Assembly (NCBI RefSeq): GCF_000346485.2 | Contig: NZ_KQ976354.1 | Coordinates: forward strand, 3,653,747 to 3,717,746 | DNA length: 64,000 nt | Reading direction: 5' to 3' | Source: Scytonema hofmannii PCC 7110 | Lineage (GTDB): Bacteria > Cyanobacteriota > Cyanobacteriia > Cyanobacteriales > Nostocaceae | Shown: positions 11,801 through 19,400 of the stretch, one piece after another | Layout of the letters: each line of letters begins with the position of its first letter | Position numbering within the stretch: position 1 is the first letter of the stretch | The notes under the pieces: generated by a model | The model's database searches: none | What the model was told of the DNA's origin: nothing | The model's input: the letters and a program-made list of their open reading frames with translations, nothing else | Program-made: the position numbers and the translations under genes

Positions 11801-13115
11801 TGAGAAGCGGTTAGTTGCTTACGTAGTACCGCACAAACAGGAGACACTTACCACAAGCGAAATCCGTGAGTTTCTCAGCAATAAACTGCCTGGGTACATG
11901 ATAGCAAATGCTTTTGTCATCCTGGAGTCCCTACCACTGACACAAAATGGTAAGATAGATCGCCATGCCTTGCAAGCTCCTTCCCACATCAGTGACTCTG
12001 ACAGATTTATTGAAGCACGCAACCAATTAGAGTTGAAACTAGTGCAAATTTGGTCAAAAATTCTGAAAATTGACAAAATTGGGGTACAAGATAACTTTTT
12101 CGACCTGGGAGGTCATTCCCTTTTAGCTACCTACTTAATGACTCAAATTAAGCAGCAGTTTGATAAAGATATTTCCTTAACAACTCTTTTCCAAAACCCA
12201 ACTATTGAACAGTTGGCGATAATTATCCAACAAGATTCGCATGACTCAAATTCTTCTTGTTTGGTAGCCATTCAACCCAATGGAACAAACTTACCTTTCT
12301 TCTGCGTTCCAGGTGCAGGAGGTAGACCTTTCTATTTTTATCATTTAGGACGTTATTTAGGAGAGGAACAACCATTATATAGTTTTGAAAACGATCTGTA
12401 CGAGAAAGTAGGTTCCATCGGTAGTATTGAGGAGGTCGCTAGTATTTACGTTACAGCAATGCAAACAGTTCAGCCACAGGGACCATACTTTTTAGGAGGT
12501 CATTCCTATGGGGGAAACGTTGCTTTTGAAATGGCTCAACAGTTGCACAAACAAGGACAAAAAGTTGCTTTGCTAGCAATAATTGATTCTTCAGCACCAA
12601 CCTATAAAGATAAGCAAATGCTTGTTGATTACCTAAATTGGGAGCATGCGAGGTGGTTAGCGGAAGTGAGCAAAGGCATAGAAATTTACTTAGACAAGGA
12701 GGTAGATATTTCCTACGAAACTCTGCAACCCTTGTCGGTAGAGGAGCAACTAAAATACGTTTTACACTATTTCAAAATAGCTAATATGTTAGCTCCAAAT
12801 GCCGAAACGACTCAACTGACAAATATTGTACAAGCTTATAAAACTAGTTGTTTGTGTCTGGTTGATTATGTACCAAAAGAGCTTTATCCGGGTAAAATAA
12901 CTATTCTACGTGCTAACGAGGATTTGCCGGACGATCCCAATAGTGAGTTAGCATCTGAAGTTGCCAAAGATTTTTCCTTAGGCTGGAGTGAGTTTTCTAC
13001 AGAGCCAGTGGATATCCATTTTGTGCTGGGGAATCATGTCTCAATCATGGCGGAACCCCATGTTCAAGTTTTAGCGGAACAGTTAAAGGCTTGTATCCAG
13101 AAAGCAAGGGAGTAG
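8886..13115 (+). CDS. Terminal NRPS module: docking-C-A(Val)-T-thioesterase
   Basis: Adds the last residue and releases the peptide, in cyanopeptolins by macrolactonisation onto a Thr side chain. Residues 1-57 are a TubC-like N-terminal docking domain (FICHLSNLSINLEIDGDRLR), followed by C (75-500, HHIIYDGWS near 209), A (540-1030, YTSGSTGQPKG near 685), T (LGGHSLLATY near 1074) and a type I thioesterase (1130-1409, GGHSYGG with Ser1207). The pocket code reads DAFWLGGTFK, a Val-type signature, as at the Val/Ile position that closes cyanopeptolin rings. Starts 2 bp after the preceding synthetase, hence translationally coupled. Close paralogue of the gene at 42357-46703 over its whole length. 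Its 3' end runs into a tandem repeat. Confidence 0.95.
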   Translation: MTNSIVEFICHLSNLSINLEIDGDRLRCRAPEGALTPMLRQEIAGRKTEIMLFLQQAKQVKATHQLPIQRVPRDAELPLSFAQQRLWFVQQLSPDNDSYNMLEALRLDGALNIVALEQSLNELVRRHEVLRTTFPTLDGKPIQKIAPDTAVTLPIHDLQELSTQEQTAQIRQMAESLASASFDLAVEPLVQFTLLQLSHKEYVLLLKMHHIIYDGWSLNIFFSELSQLYAAFTQGLPNPLPELPIQYADFAFWQRQWLTGSVLERQLNYWQQQLADVPNVLELPPDKPRPPIQTFQGGAKSFVLDRDLTQRLQQLSQESDATLFMTLLAGFFVLISRYSGQPDIVVGSPIANRNSPQIEKLMGFFANTLALRGNLSDNPSFTDFLAQVRQTTLSAYAHQDLPFEMLVEKLQPERDLSRNPLVQVMFSLQNAPQSSGNLSGLNIQNLPLPIDVRARFDLEVNYWEVPSGLEGVWCYNTDLFEATTIARIAQHFQTLLKAIVANPKVRISELPLLTPAQRHQLLVEWNDTQVDYPHDKCIHQLFEQQVARTPDAVAVVYENEQLTYHELNCRANQLAHHLRSLGVEADVLVGLCVERSINAIVGMLGILKAGGAYVPLDPEYPQERLSFMLRDAQISVLLTVRSLVHKLPEHTAQVVCLDTDWHLIEQCSQDNAMAFVQATHLAYVIYTSGSTGQPKGVEVVHRGVNRLLFGVNYVHLDATQTFLQLAPISFDASTFEIWGALLHGAKCVLSCGSIPTSQKLREEIHKHGITVVWLTAALFNSIIDDDPQALSGIKQLLIGGEALSVAHVRKALENLPLTQIINGYGPTECTTFTCCHPIPRQIEANIESIPIGRPIGNTQVYILDAYLQPVPVGVPGELHIAGAGLARGYLNRPELTNEKFIPNPFEVGESKLYKTGDLARYLPNGNIEYLGRIDNQVKIRGFRIELGEIEAVLNQHDRVQVSCVIVREDSPGEKRLVAYVVPHKQETLTTSEIREFLSNKLPGYMIANAFVILESLPLTQNGKIDRHALQAPSHISDSDRFIEARNQLELKLVQIWSKILKIDKIGVQDNFFDLGGHSLLATYLMTQIKQQFDKDISLTTLFQNPTIEQLAIIIQQDSHDSNSSCLVAIQPNGTNLPFFCVPGAGGRPFYFYHLGRYLGEEQPLYSFENDLYEKVGSIGSIEEVASIYVTAMQTVQPQGPYFLGGHSYGGNVAFEMAQQLHKQGQKVALLAIIDSSAPTYKDKQMLVDYLNWEHARWLAEVSKGIEIYLDKEVDISYETLQPLSVEEQLKYVLHYFKIANMLAPNAETTQLTNIVQAYKTSCLCLVDYVPKELYPGKITILRANEDLPDDPNSELASEVAKDFSLGWSEFSTEPVDIHFVLGNHVSIMAEPHVQVLAEQLKACIQKARE

Positions 13116-13120
13116 GGGGT

Positions 13121-13204
13121 AGGGACAAGGGGGACAAGGGGGACAAGGGGGACAAGGGGGACAAGGTAGACAAGGAGGACAAATGACAAATGACAAATGA
13201 CAAT
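13121..13204 (+). repeat. Short tandem repeats (GGGGGACAA, then ATGACAA)
   Basis: Directly after the thioesterase gene come about five copies of a 9-bp GGGGGACAA-type unit, then three ATGACAA units. The same two-part arrangement follows the paralogous gene at 46692-46783. No spacers, so this is not a CRISPR. The rest of the 167-bp gap shows no convincing promoter or riboswitch. Confidence 0.85.
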
Positions 13205-13282
13205 AGTTTCTTGATGCAGAAGAATAAACCAACTCCAACATCTCGCTCGAATCGCTATCCTATATAAAAAGTTAATCGGAAA

Positions 13283-14476
13283 ATGACTGAACAATCTTTT
13301 AACGATCCTAATTCTCATTTCCAAGCAAATTCTACGGAAGCGGGACGTGCGTTGGAAAAAGAAGCTAATTTACCGCTTACAGGCTGGCAACAGGAAGTTT
13401 CTAGAGGACTAGAATTAGGGTTAGAAGCAGCAGAAAGTATACGCGATCGCTCGATTCCTACCTTTTCACGCGGTGAACTTCCCCATTATGCTGGGATTAA
13501 TACTTTCTTGAAAGCACCGTATTTAGAGGATGTGCGTAGGGTAGGTGAATATGATGTAGCGATCGTTGGTGTTCCCCATGATTCTGGAACGACTTATCGA
13601 CCGGGGACACGTTTTGGTCCACAAGGTATTCGTCGGATCTCCGCATTATACACCCCCTACAATTTTGAATTTGGTGTAGACTTGCGCGAGCAAATTACTT
13701 TATGTGATGTCGGTGACATTTTCACCATTCCAGCTAATAATGAAAAATCCTTTGACCAAATTTCCAAGGGCGTTGCTCATATCTTCAGTTCTGGGGCATT
13801 CCCGGTAATTTTGGGAGGGGATCATTCAATTGGTTTTCCTACAGTGCGTGGTGTTTGTCGTCATTTAGGCGATAAAAAAGTAGGCATTATTCACTTCGAT
13901 CGCCATGTGGATACCCAGGAAACAGATTTAGATGAAAGAATGCATACCTGTCCTTGGTTTCATGCAACAAATATTAAAAATGCCCCAGCAAAAAATCTAG
14001 TGCAATTGGGAATTGGTGGCTGGCAAGTGCCGCGCCAAGGTGTTAAAGTTTGTCGAGAAAGGGCAACAAATATCCTCACAGTGACAGATATTACCGAAAT
14101 GGGCTTAGATGCAGCCGTTGATTTTGCTTTGGAAAGAGCATTAGACGGTACGGATTGTGTTTATATCAGTTTCGATATTGATTGCATTGATGCTGGTTTT
14201 GTTCCTGGGACTGGTTGGCCGGAACCCGGTGGTTTATTACCGCGTGAAGCCCTATATTTGTTAGGTAAAATTATCCGAAATGTACCTGTTTGTGGTTTAG
14301 AAGTTGTGGAAGTTTCACCTCCTTATGATATTAGTGATATGACATCTTTAATGGCAACACGAGTTATTTGTGATGCCATGGCACATCTAGTTTTATCTGG
14401 TCAATTACCACGCAAACAAAAGCCTGCATATATTCATCCTGCTTCCCAACCAGAATTAATTGAGGAATGGAGGTAA
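13283..14476 (+). CDS. gdmH: Ureohydrolase, probably Ni-dependent guanidine hydrolase GdmH
   Basis: Arginase/agmatinase-fold metallohydrolase of 397 residues. Metal ligands are visible: H181 in GGDHS, D206/H208/D210 in FDRHVD, D298/D300 in SFDIDCID. A 70-residue N-terminal extension precedes the fold. The DRHVD motif (common agmatinases have DAHxD), the GTGWPEPGG loop and, above all, the hypA-like and hypB-like genes immediately downstream match Synechocystis Sll1077-Sll1079, described as a nickel-dependent guanidine hydrolase (guanidine to urea and ammonia) with dedicated nickel chaperones. Cytoplasmic nitrogen metabolism, not peptide synthesis. The product would often be annotated agmatinase (speB) by fold alone; the specific substrate is inferred from motifs and neighbours. 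I see no guanidine riboswitch upstream. Confidence 0.85.
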   Translation: MTEQSFNDPNSHFQANSTEAGRALEKEANLPLTGWQQEVSRGLELGLEAAESIRDRSIPTFSRGELPHYAGINTFLKAPYLEDVRRVGEYDVAIVGVPHDSGTTYRPGTRFGPQGIRRISALYTPYNFEFGVDLREQITLCDVGDIFTIPANNEKSFDQISKGVAHIFSSGAFPVILGGDHSIGFPTVRGVCRHLGDKKVGIIHFDRHVDTQETDLDERMHTCPWFHATNIKNAPAKNLVQLGIGGWQVPRQGVKVCRERATNILTVTDITEMGLDAAVDFALERALDGTDCVYISFDIDCIDAGFVPGTGWPEPGGLLPREALYLLGKIIRNVPVCGLEVVEVSPPYDISDMTSLMATRVICDAMAHLVLSGQLPRKQKPAYIHPASQPELIEEWR

Positions 14477-14479
14477 ATT

Positions 14480-14842
14480 TTGCACGAAACTGATATGACA
14501 AAGGCACTGATTTTAACAGTAAAAGATTGGTGGGAATCTCAACCAGAGCGTCTAGAAATTTCTCAAGTTCACTTAATTATCGGTAAGTTTACTTGCGTTG
14601 AACCCGCTAGTTTACAATTTGCTTTTGAAGTCCAAACACGCAATACCTTTTTAGAAAAAGCCAAATTGATCGTTCAAGAAACACCACTGATTGCTTTCTG
14701 TCATCGTTGCCAACACGAATATTCACCACAAATTGGTTTGCGGTACGCTTGTCCTGACTGTAATTCTCCAATGGAGGATATTCGTTCGGGTAGAGAGTTG
14801 AAAATTGATAAAATAGAGTACGCTTATGCATCAAACATTTGA
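14480..14842 (+). CDS. hypA: HypA-like nickel metallochaperone (GhaA type)
   Basis: 120-residue HypA family protein. The TTG start at 14480 is chosen because it gives the N-terminal Met-His-Glu on which HypA nickel binding depends; the next ATG would lose it. GGAGG at 14468-14472, inside the end of the preceding gene, is a well-placed ribosome binding site. The zinc site is complete: C74-x2-C77 and C91-x2-C94. No hydrogenase structural genes are nearby, and it is sandwiched between gdmH and a HypB-like gene (17-bp overlap with the latter), so its job is probably nickel delivery to the guanidine hydrolase (Synechocystis GhaA) rather than to hydrogenase. Confidence 0.88.
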   Translation: MHETDMTKALILTVKDWWESQPERLEISQVHLIIGKFTCVEPASLQFAFEVQTRNTFLEKAKLIVQETPLIAFCHRCQHEYSPQIGLRYACPDCNSPMEDIRSGRELKIDKIEYAYASNI

Positions 14843-15515
14843 CGCAGCATTAGGAATTAACCTACTTCATGTTAATCAACAAGGTGCTGACCACAACCGA
14901 GCACATTTTGATGAATGGGGAATTACTTGTTTCAATATTATGAGTAGCCCTGGTGCTGGAAAAACGGCATTATTAGAACGCACGCTAGAAGCTTTAAGTA
15001 ATGAGTTAAAAATAGCTGTGATTGAAGGCGACATGACAACTCATTTAGATGCCGAACGTTTAGAAAAATATAATGTTCCTGTATTTGCCATAAATACAGG
15101 ACGTTCTTGTCATTTAGATTCTAGAATGGTAGCTGGTGGCATTCATCGACTGGAAGATGAATACAATCCTTCAGATTTTGATATAGTTTTGGTAGAAAAT
15201 GTTGGTAATTTAGTTTGTCCTGCTGAATTTGAAGTAGGAGAACACGCAAAAGTTGCTTTATTAAGTATTACTGAAGGAGAAGATAAACCACTAAAATATC
15301 CGATTATGTTTCAAGAAGCAGATTGTTTGCTGATTACAAAAATAGATTTAGCTCCTTATTTAGACATTGATATTAGCCAAATTGAAGCAAACATCCGTCA
15401 GATAAATCCTGATGTGGAGATTATTCCTGTTTCTACTAAAACAGGTGAGGGATTAGAAGTTTGGTTAAATTGGCTGCGTATACAGACAAAAGCGAGTCAA
15501 ATACTTGTCGATTAA
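14826..15515 (+). CDS. hypB: HypB-like GTPase for nickel insertion (GhaB type)
   Basis: 229-residue SIMIBI-class GTPase. Visible motifs: P-loop [17 protein letters not shown], the Cys-His metal pair in [18 protein letters not shown], and the guanine-specificity motif TKIDLAP. There is no His-rich N-terminal stretch, so it probably transfers rather than stores nickel. Overlaps the HypA-like gene by 17 bp and completes a three-gene gdmH operon. Partner by inference: GdmH upstream. A HypB serving a hydrogenase encoded elsewhere is the alternative. Confidence 0.88.
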   Translation: MHQTFDAALGINLLHVNQQGADHNRAHFDEWGITCFNIMSSPGAGKTALLERTLEALSNELKIAVIEGDMTTHLDAERLEKYNVPVFAINTGRSCHLDSRMVAGGIHRLEDEYNPSDFDIVLVENVGNLVCPAEFEVGEHAKVALLSITEGEDKPLKYPIMFQEADCLLITKIDLAPYLDIDISQIEANIRQINPDVEIIPVSTKTGEGLEVWLNWLRIQTKASQILVD

Positions 15516-15536
15516 ACCTAAAAATACGAAAACACG

Positions 15537-15604
15537 TAGGTTGGGTTGAGGAACGAAACCCAACATTTATCAGCATTCGTTGGGTAACACTCTACCCAAC
15601 CTCA
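15537..15604. repeat. Dispersed cyanobacterial inverted repeat (GTAGGTTGGGTT...ACCCAACCTC)
   Basis: Begins GTAGGTTGGGTTGAGG, contains GAAACCCAAC, CGTTGGGT and ends TACCCAACCTC, so the ends are inverted repeats able to form a long hairpin. I recognise it as a family scattered through Nostocales genomes. It lies between the hypB-like stop and the SDR/ABC relic, and may also terminate the gdmH operon. Confidence 0.7.
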
Positions 15605-15631
15605 AATTCCCTTATCCGAGCAGTATTGAAA

Positions 15632-15810
15632 GTGGTGATTATGGGCGCAATCTCGGGAATCGATCTGGCGATCGCCTTTGGAATAGTGGAGGATAAAAGC
15701 GTATGGAGCTATCACAAAATTCGGGTTGGCAACTTGTAACTGTACAGGATTATCAGACTCAAAAAGCAAACGATTGCAATTCCTCTACTTTGACCTATCC
15801 ACAACGATGA
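15632..15810 (+). pseudogene. Fused relic of an SDR gene and an ABC-transporter gene
   Basis: Frame from 15632 reads VVIMGAISGIDLAIAFGIVE, matching residues of the intact SDR at 47641 (VVIIGISSGVDLAIAQKMVE). From 15703 a second frame reads MELSQNSGWQLVTVQDYQTQ and ends at 15810, matching the C-terminal part of the ABC transporter at 48487 (LELTQDSSWQLLTVQDYRQK). The order SDR then ABC is the same as in the intact cluster, so about 2.4 kb between these points has been lost. Not a functional gene: both pieces are short and lack their catalytic regions. Confidence 0.8.
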
Positions 15811-15820
15811 ATAGCTACAA

Positions 15821-16021
15821 AGTAGTTACAGTTGGTAATGATTCTTGATTAACTGTTTGAAATATTTTAACTATCGCTTAACTGTTTTAACGAGTTTAAA
15901 TTTCCTCTAAACATTAGCTTAAGTGTCTTAACTGTCTTAAATTTCCACTTAAGATTTGCTTAACCGTTTACTCAACTTTTTCAACTACTATTGCATTTGC
16001 TTAATAAAGCTGAGATAATTT
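15821..16021 (+). promoter_or_regulatory. TTAACTGTC repeat array plus conserved TATTGCATTT/GAGA promoter-like module (copy 1)
   Basis: Starts with AGTAGTTACAG (15821-15831), then many TTAACTGTC-like units spaced 9-12 bp (15848-15975), then TATTGCATTTG at 15989-15999 and GAGATAATTT at 16012-16021. The same parts in the same order and spacing occur at 61921-62101 and on the minus strand at 51878-51790. GAGATAAT is 391 bp upstream of the NRPS start at 16412. Probably an activator-binding array with its promoter; the regulator is unknown. Confidence 0.65.
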
Positions 16022-16180
16022 ACAATCATCCAATAAACGTCTAATTTAGAAAAAACCAGAGTAAATTTAATCAAAAATTGAGTTGTTCAACAAAACCATT
16101 GTTAGGGAAGCAAGGTTCCAGTCAATATACAACAGCAAGATCAACCACAAACATGGACTCAGGAGCGATCGCCAAAAACC

Positions 16181-16264
16181 ATGAGTACGACAACTAGCCC
16201 CAAATATAAAATACTTGCCACTGATAAAGGTGGGATTCGAGGTATTATCCCAATAAGGATTTGA
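16181..16264 (+). pseudogene. Relic of a patatin-like phospholipase N-terminus
   Basis: A 27-codon frame reads ...KYKILATDKGGIRGIIPIRI then stop. It matches the oxyanion-loop start of patatin-like phospholipases (ILALDGGGIRGIIP), with the first glycines already mutated, and nothing downstream continues the family. It lies in the leader of the NRPS at 16412. The remaining sequence to 16400 holds nothing else I recognise. Confidence 0.55.
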
Positions 16265-16400
16265 GGCGATCGCAATGGAAGATGGCCTAGTTTCGTTAAG
16301 GTGAGTAATTTCTTTCTAAGTTTTGAAAGATATTTGTTTGTTGGTAAAGGCTCCATTCGCACACTCTTGCTAGTGTTGTCATCAAGATTGTCAGAATTTT

Positions 16401-16406
16401 AAGGAA
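16401..16406 (+). promoter_or_regulatory. Ribosome binding site of the first scyptolin-type NRPS
   Basis: AAGGAA five bases before the ATG at 16412; supports this start, which gives a C domain from residue 9 without a docking domain. Confidence 0.6.
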
Positions 16407-16411
16407 CTTAA

Positions 16412-19400
16412 ATGAACAAAAGTCTAAAAACAACTTACCCGCTCTCCTATGGTCAACAAGCAATGTGGTTTATCTACAAAATGGCGACCGAGAGTGTAGC
16501 TTATAATATATTTATTACAGTAAAAATTAATTCAACCTTAAATATTGCTACTGTCATCAGTGTATGGGAAAAAATTATTGAACGCCATCCTATTCTCAGA
16601 ACCACATATATCACTCATGAAGACAAGCCAGTTCAGCAAATTAATGAAAAACAAAAATTTAGTATTTGGGTAACAGATGCTGACGGTTGGAGTGAAGATG
16701 ACTTAAAAGAGAAAATATTTGCTGAAACTGACCGTCCTTTTAACTTAGAAAAAGATTCAATTTTGAGGGTTAATTTATTTACTCGATCGGAAAAAGAACA
16801 CGTTCTCTTGCTAACAATGCATCATATTGCAGGTGATATGTGGTCTTTTGATTTGCTGCTGAGTGAATTTCAAGCTTTGTATGCTAATGAAATTGAGCAA
16901 GTTAGTCAAGAGCAGACAGAGGTAGCAGCAGATTTTTTAAGTGGGAATAAATCTTATGCAAATTTTGTCCACTGGCAATCAGAAATGCTATCGGGTTCCA
17001 AGGGAGAAAAACTGTGGCAATACTGGCAAGAACAATTAGCTGGCGAATTGCCAATTTTGAATTTGCTCGCAGACAAACCCCGCCCCCCAGTACAGACTTA
17101 TCAAGGGACATCATATATTTCACCGCTAGATGAACAGTTAATTCAAAAACTCAAGCATCTAGCTCTAGTTTCTGGAACAAGCCTTTATCAGATTCTGTTA
17201 GCAGCATTTTACGTGCTACTTTACCGCTACACCAATCAAACAGACATTCTCATAGGAAGTCCAATGAGGGGTCGGTGGAGTAGAGAGTTTAAAGAGATTG
17301 TCGGCTACTTCGTTAACCCGATCGTTTTACGAACTTCCGTACAGGAAAACGCTACATTCACAGAATTTCTGGCTCAAGTCAGCAAGACAGTTAAACAAGC
17401 CCAAAAGCATCAAGATTACCCATTTTCTCTGTTAGCAGAACAACTCCGGCCACAACGCGATCGCAGTCGTTCTTCTTTATGTCAAGTTAGTTTCACTTGG
17501 CAAGCACACCGTTGGTGTGAATCAACCCAAAATTTATTGCACAGTCGAGAACAAGTTCTTCAGATGGAGCCATACTTGCTCGGACATCAACGCGGTGCTG
17601 ACTTCGATCTGAATTTAATGGTGATGGAAGCTCAGGGAGTGTTGCAACTCTGCTGGCAATACAATACTGACTTGTTTGAGGCTACCACGATCGCGCGTAT
17701 GGCTCAACATTATGAGACCTTGCTTGAAGGTATTGTAGCTAATCCTATTCAGCAGATTCGGCAATTACCTCTGCTAACAGAAATTGAGCAAGAGCAGTTA
17801 TTAGTTGAGTGGAATAAGACTCAGGCGGATTATCCCCAGGATAAGTGTATCCATCAGTTGTTTGAGGAGCAAGTTCAGCGCACCCCCGATGCAGTGGCGG
17901 TGGTGTTTGAAAATCAACAACTGACTTACCACCAGTTGAATACTCGCGCTAACCAGTTGGCGCATTACTTACGTTCTTTGGGCGTGGGAGCAGATGTGCT
18001 GGTTGGTATTTGTGTGGAACGTTCTTTAGAAATGGTCGTAGGATTACTGGCCATTCTCAAAGCTGGTGGGGCTTATGTGCCACTCGATCCGGTGTATCCA
18101 ACTGAGCGTTTAAGCTTTATGTTAGAAGATGCTCAGATTCAGGTACTGTTAACTCAACAGCAACTGCTGGAAAAACTACCCGAACAGAAAGCTCATCTTG
18201 TCTATTTGGATACTGCGGTTCAGGAGTTTACCCAAGCCAGCGAAATTCCTAATGCCTGTGAGGTAAAACCATCAAACCTAGCCTACGTGCTCTACACCTC
18301 CGGCTCTACAGGTAGACCAAAGGCAGTCGCCATACAGCATCACAGCCCAGTTGCTTTAGTGAGTTGGGCGCAAGAGGTTTTTACACCCAATGAGCTTACT
18401 GGTGTCTTAGCTTCTACCTCTATCTGTTTCGATCTCTCGGTTTTTGAGTTGTTTGTGACTCTGAGCACCGGAGGAAAAGTCATTTTAGCTAAAAACGCTT
18501 TACATTTATCCACTATTACTACTGCCAACCAAGTCACTCTGATTAATACAGTTCCTTCGGCAATCGCTGAGTTAATTCGAGAGAAGAATTTACCTGAGCA
18601 GGTATGCACAATTAATTTAGCTGGTGAACCTCTCCAAAATCAACTTGTGCAACAAATCTATCAGCAGAGTACAATCCAGCGTGTATTCAATCTCTATGGT
18701 CCATCAGAAGACACTACTTACTCTACATTTAGCTTGAGCAAAAAAGGGACAAGTGACTCACCGACCATTGGTCGCCCCATCTCTAATACACAAATCTACA
18801 TCCTCGATCAAAACTTACAACCAGTACCGATTGGTGTACCCGGAGAATTGCACATCGGTGGTGCAGGTTTAGCACGGGGTTATCTCAACCGACCAGAGTT
18901 AACCCAAGAGAAATTCATCTCTAATCCGTTTGAGAAGCCAGGAGGGGGTAGATTATATAAAACTGGGGATTTAGCACGTTATTTACCTGATGGAAACATA
19001 GAATATCTGGGACGCATCGACCATCAAGTGAAGATTCGGGGTTTTCGGATTGAGTTAGGGGAAATTGAAGCAGTATTAAGCCAATATTCCCAGCTCCTGG
19101 CATCTGTCGTTATTGTTCGTGAAGATGAGAGCGGGGATAAACGCTTAGTTGCCTATATAGTACCGAAACCGGAAATAAAACCCATAATTCAAGAAATCCG
19201 CCAATTTTTGAAAGCTAAGTTGCCAGAATACATGGTTCCTAATGCTTTCGTCCTCCTCGAAGCTTTACCCCTAACTCCTAATGGGAAAATAGACCGTCGT
19301 GCTTTACCAGTACCAGAATTACACAGTGAAGACAAATATATCGCACCCCGTACCCCCATTGAGGAAATACTGGCAAATATTTGGTCACAAGTCCTAAAAG

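Noticed and set aside
13121-13204. CRISPR array
   Set aside because: Units are 7-9 bp with no spacers; these are short tandem repeats. No cas genes in the window.
13116-13282. Guanidine riboswitch upstream of gdmH
   Set aside because: Only tandem repeats and a short unstructured AT-rich stretch are visible; I could not find the conserved aptamer pattern by eye.
15461-15739. Open frame of 92 codons overlapping the hypB-like 3' end
   Set aside because: Starts inside hypB, runs through a dispersed repeat and only its last part resembles an SDR start; better explained as repeat plus pseudogene relic.
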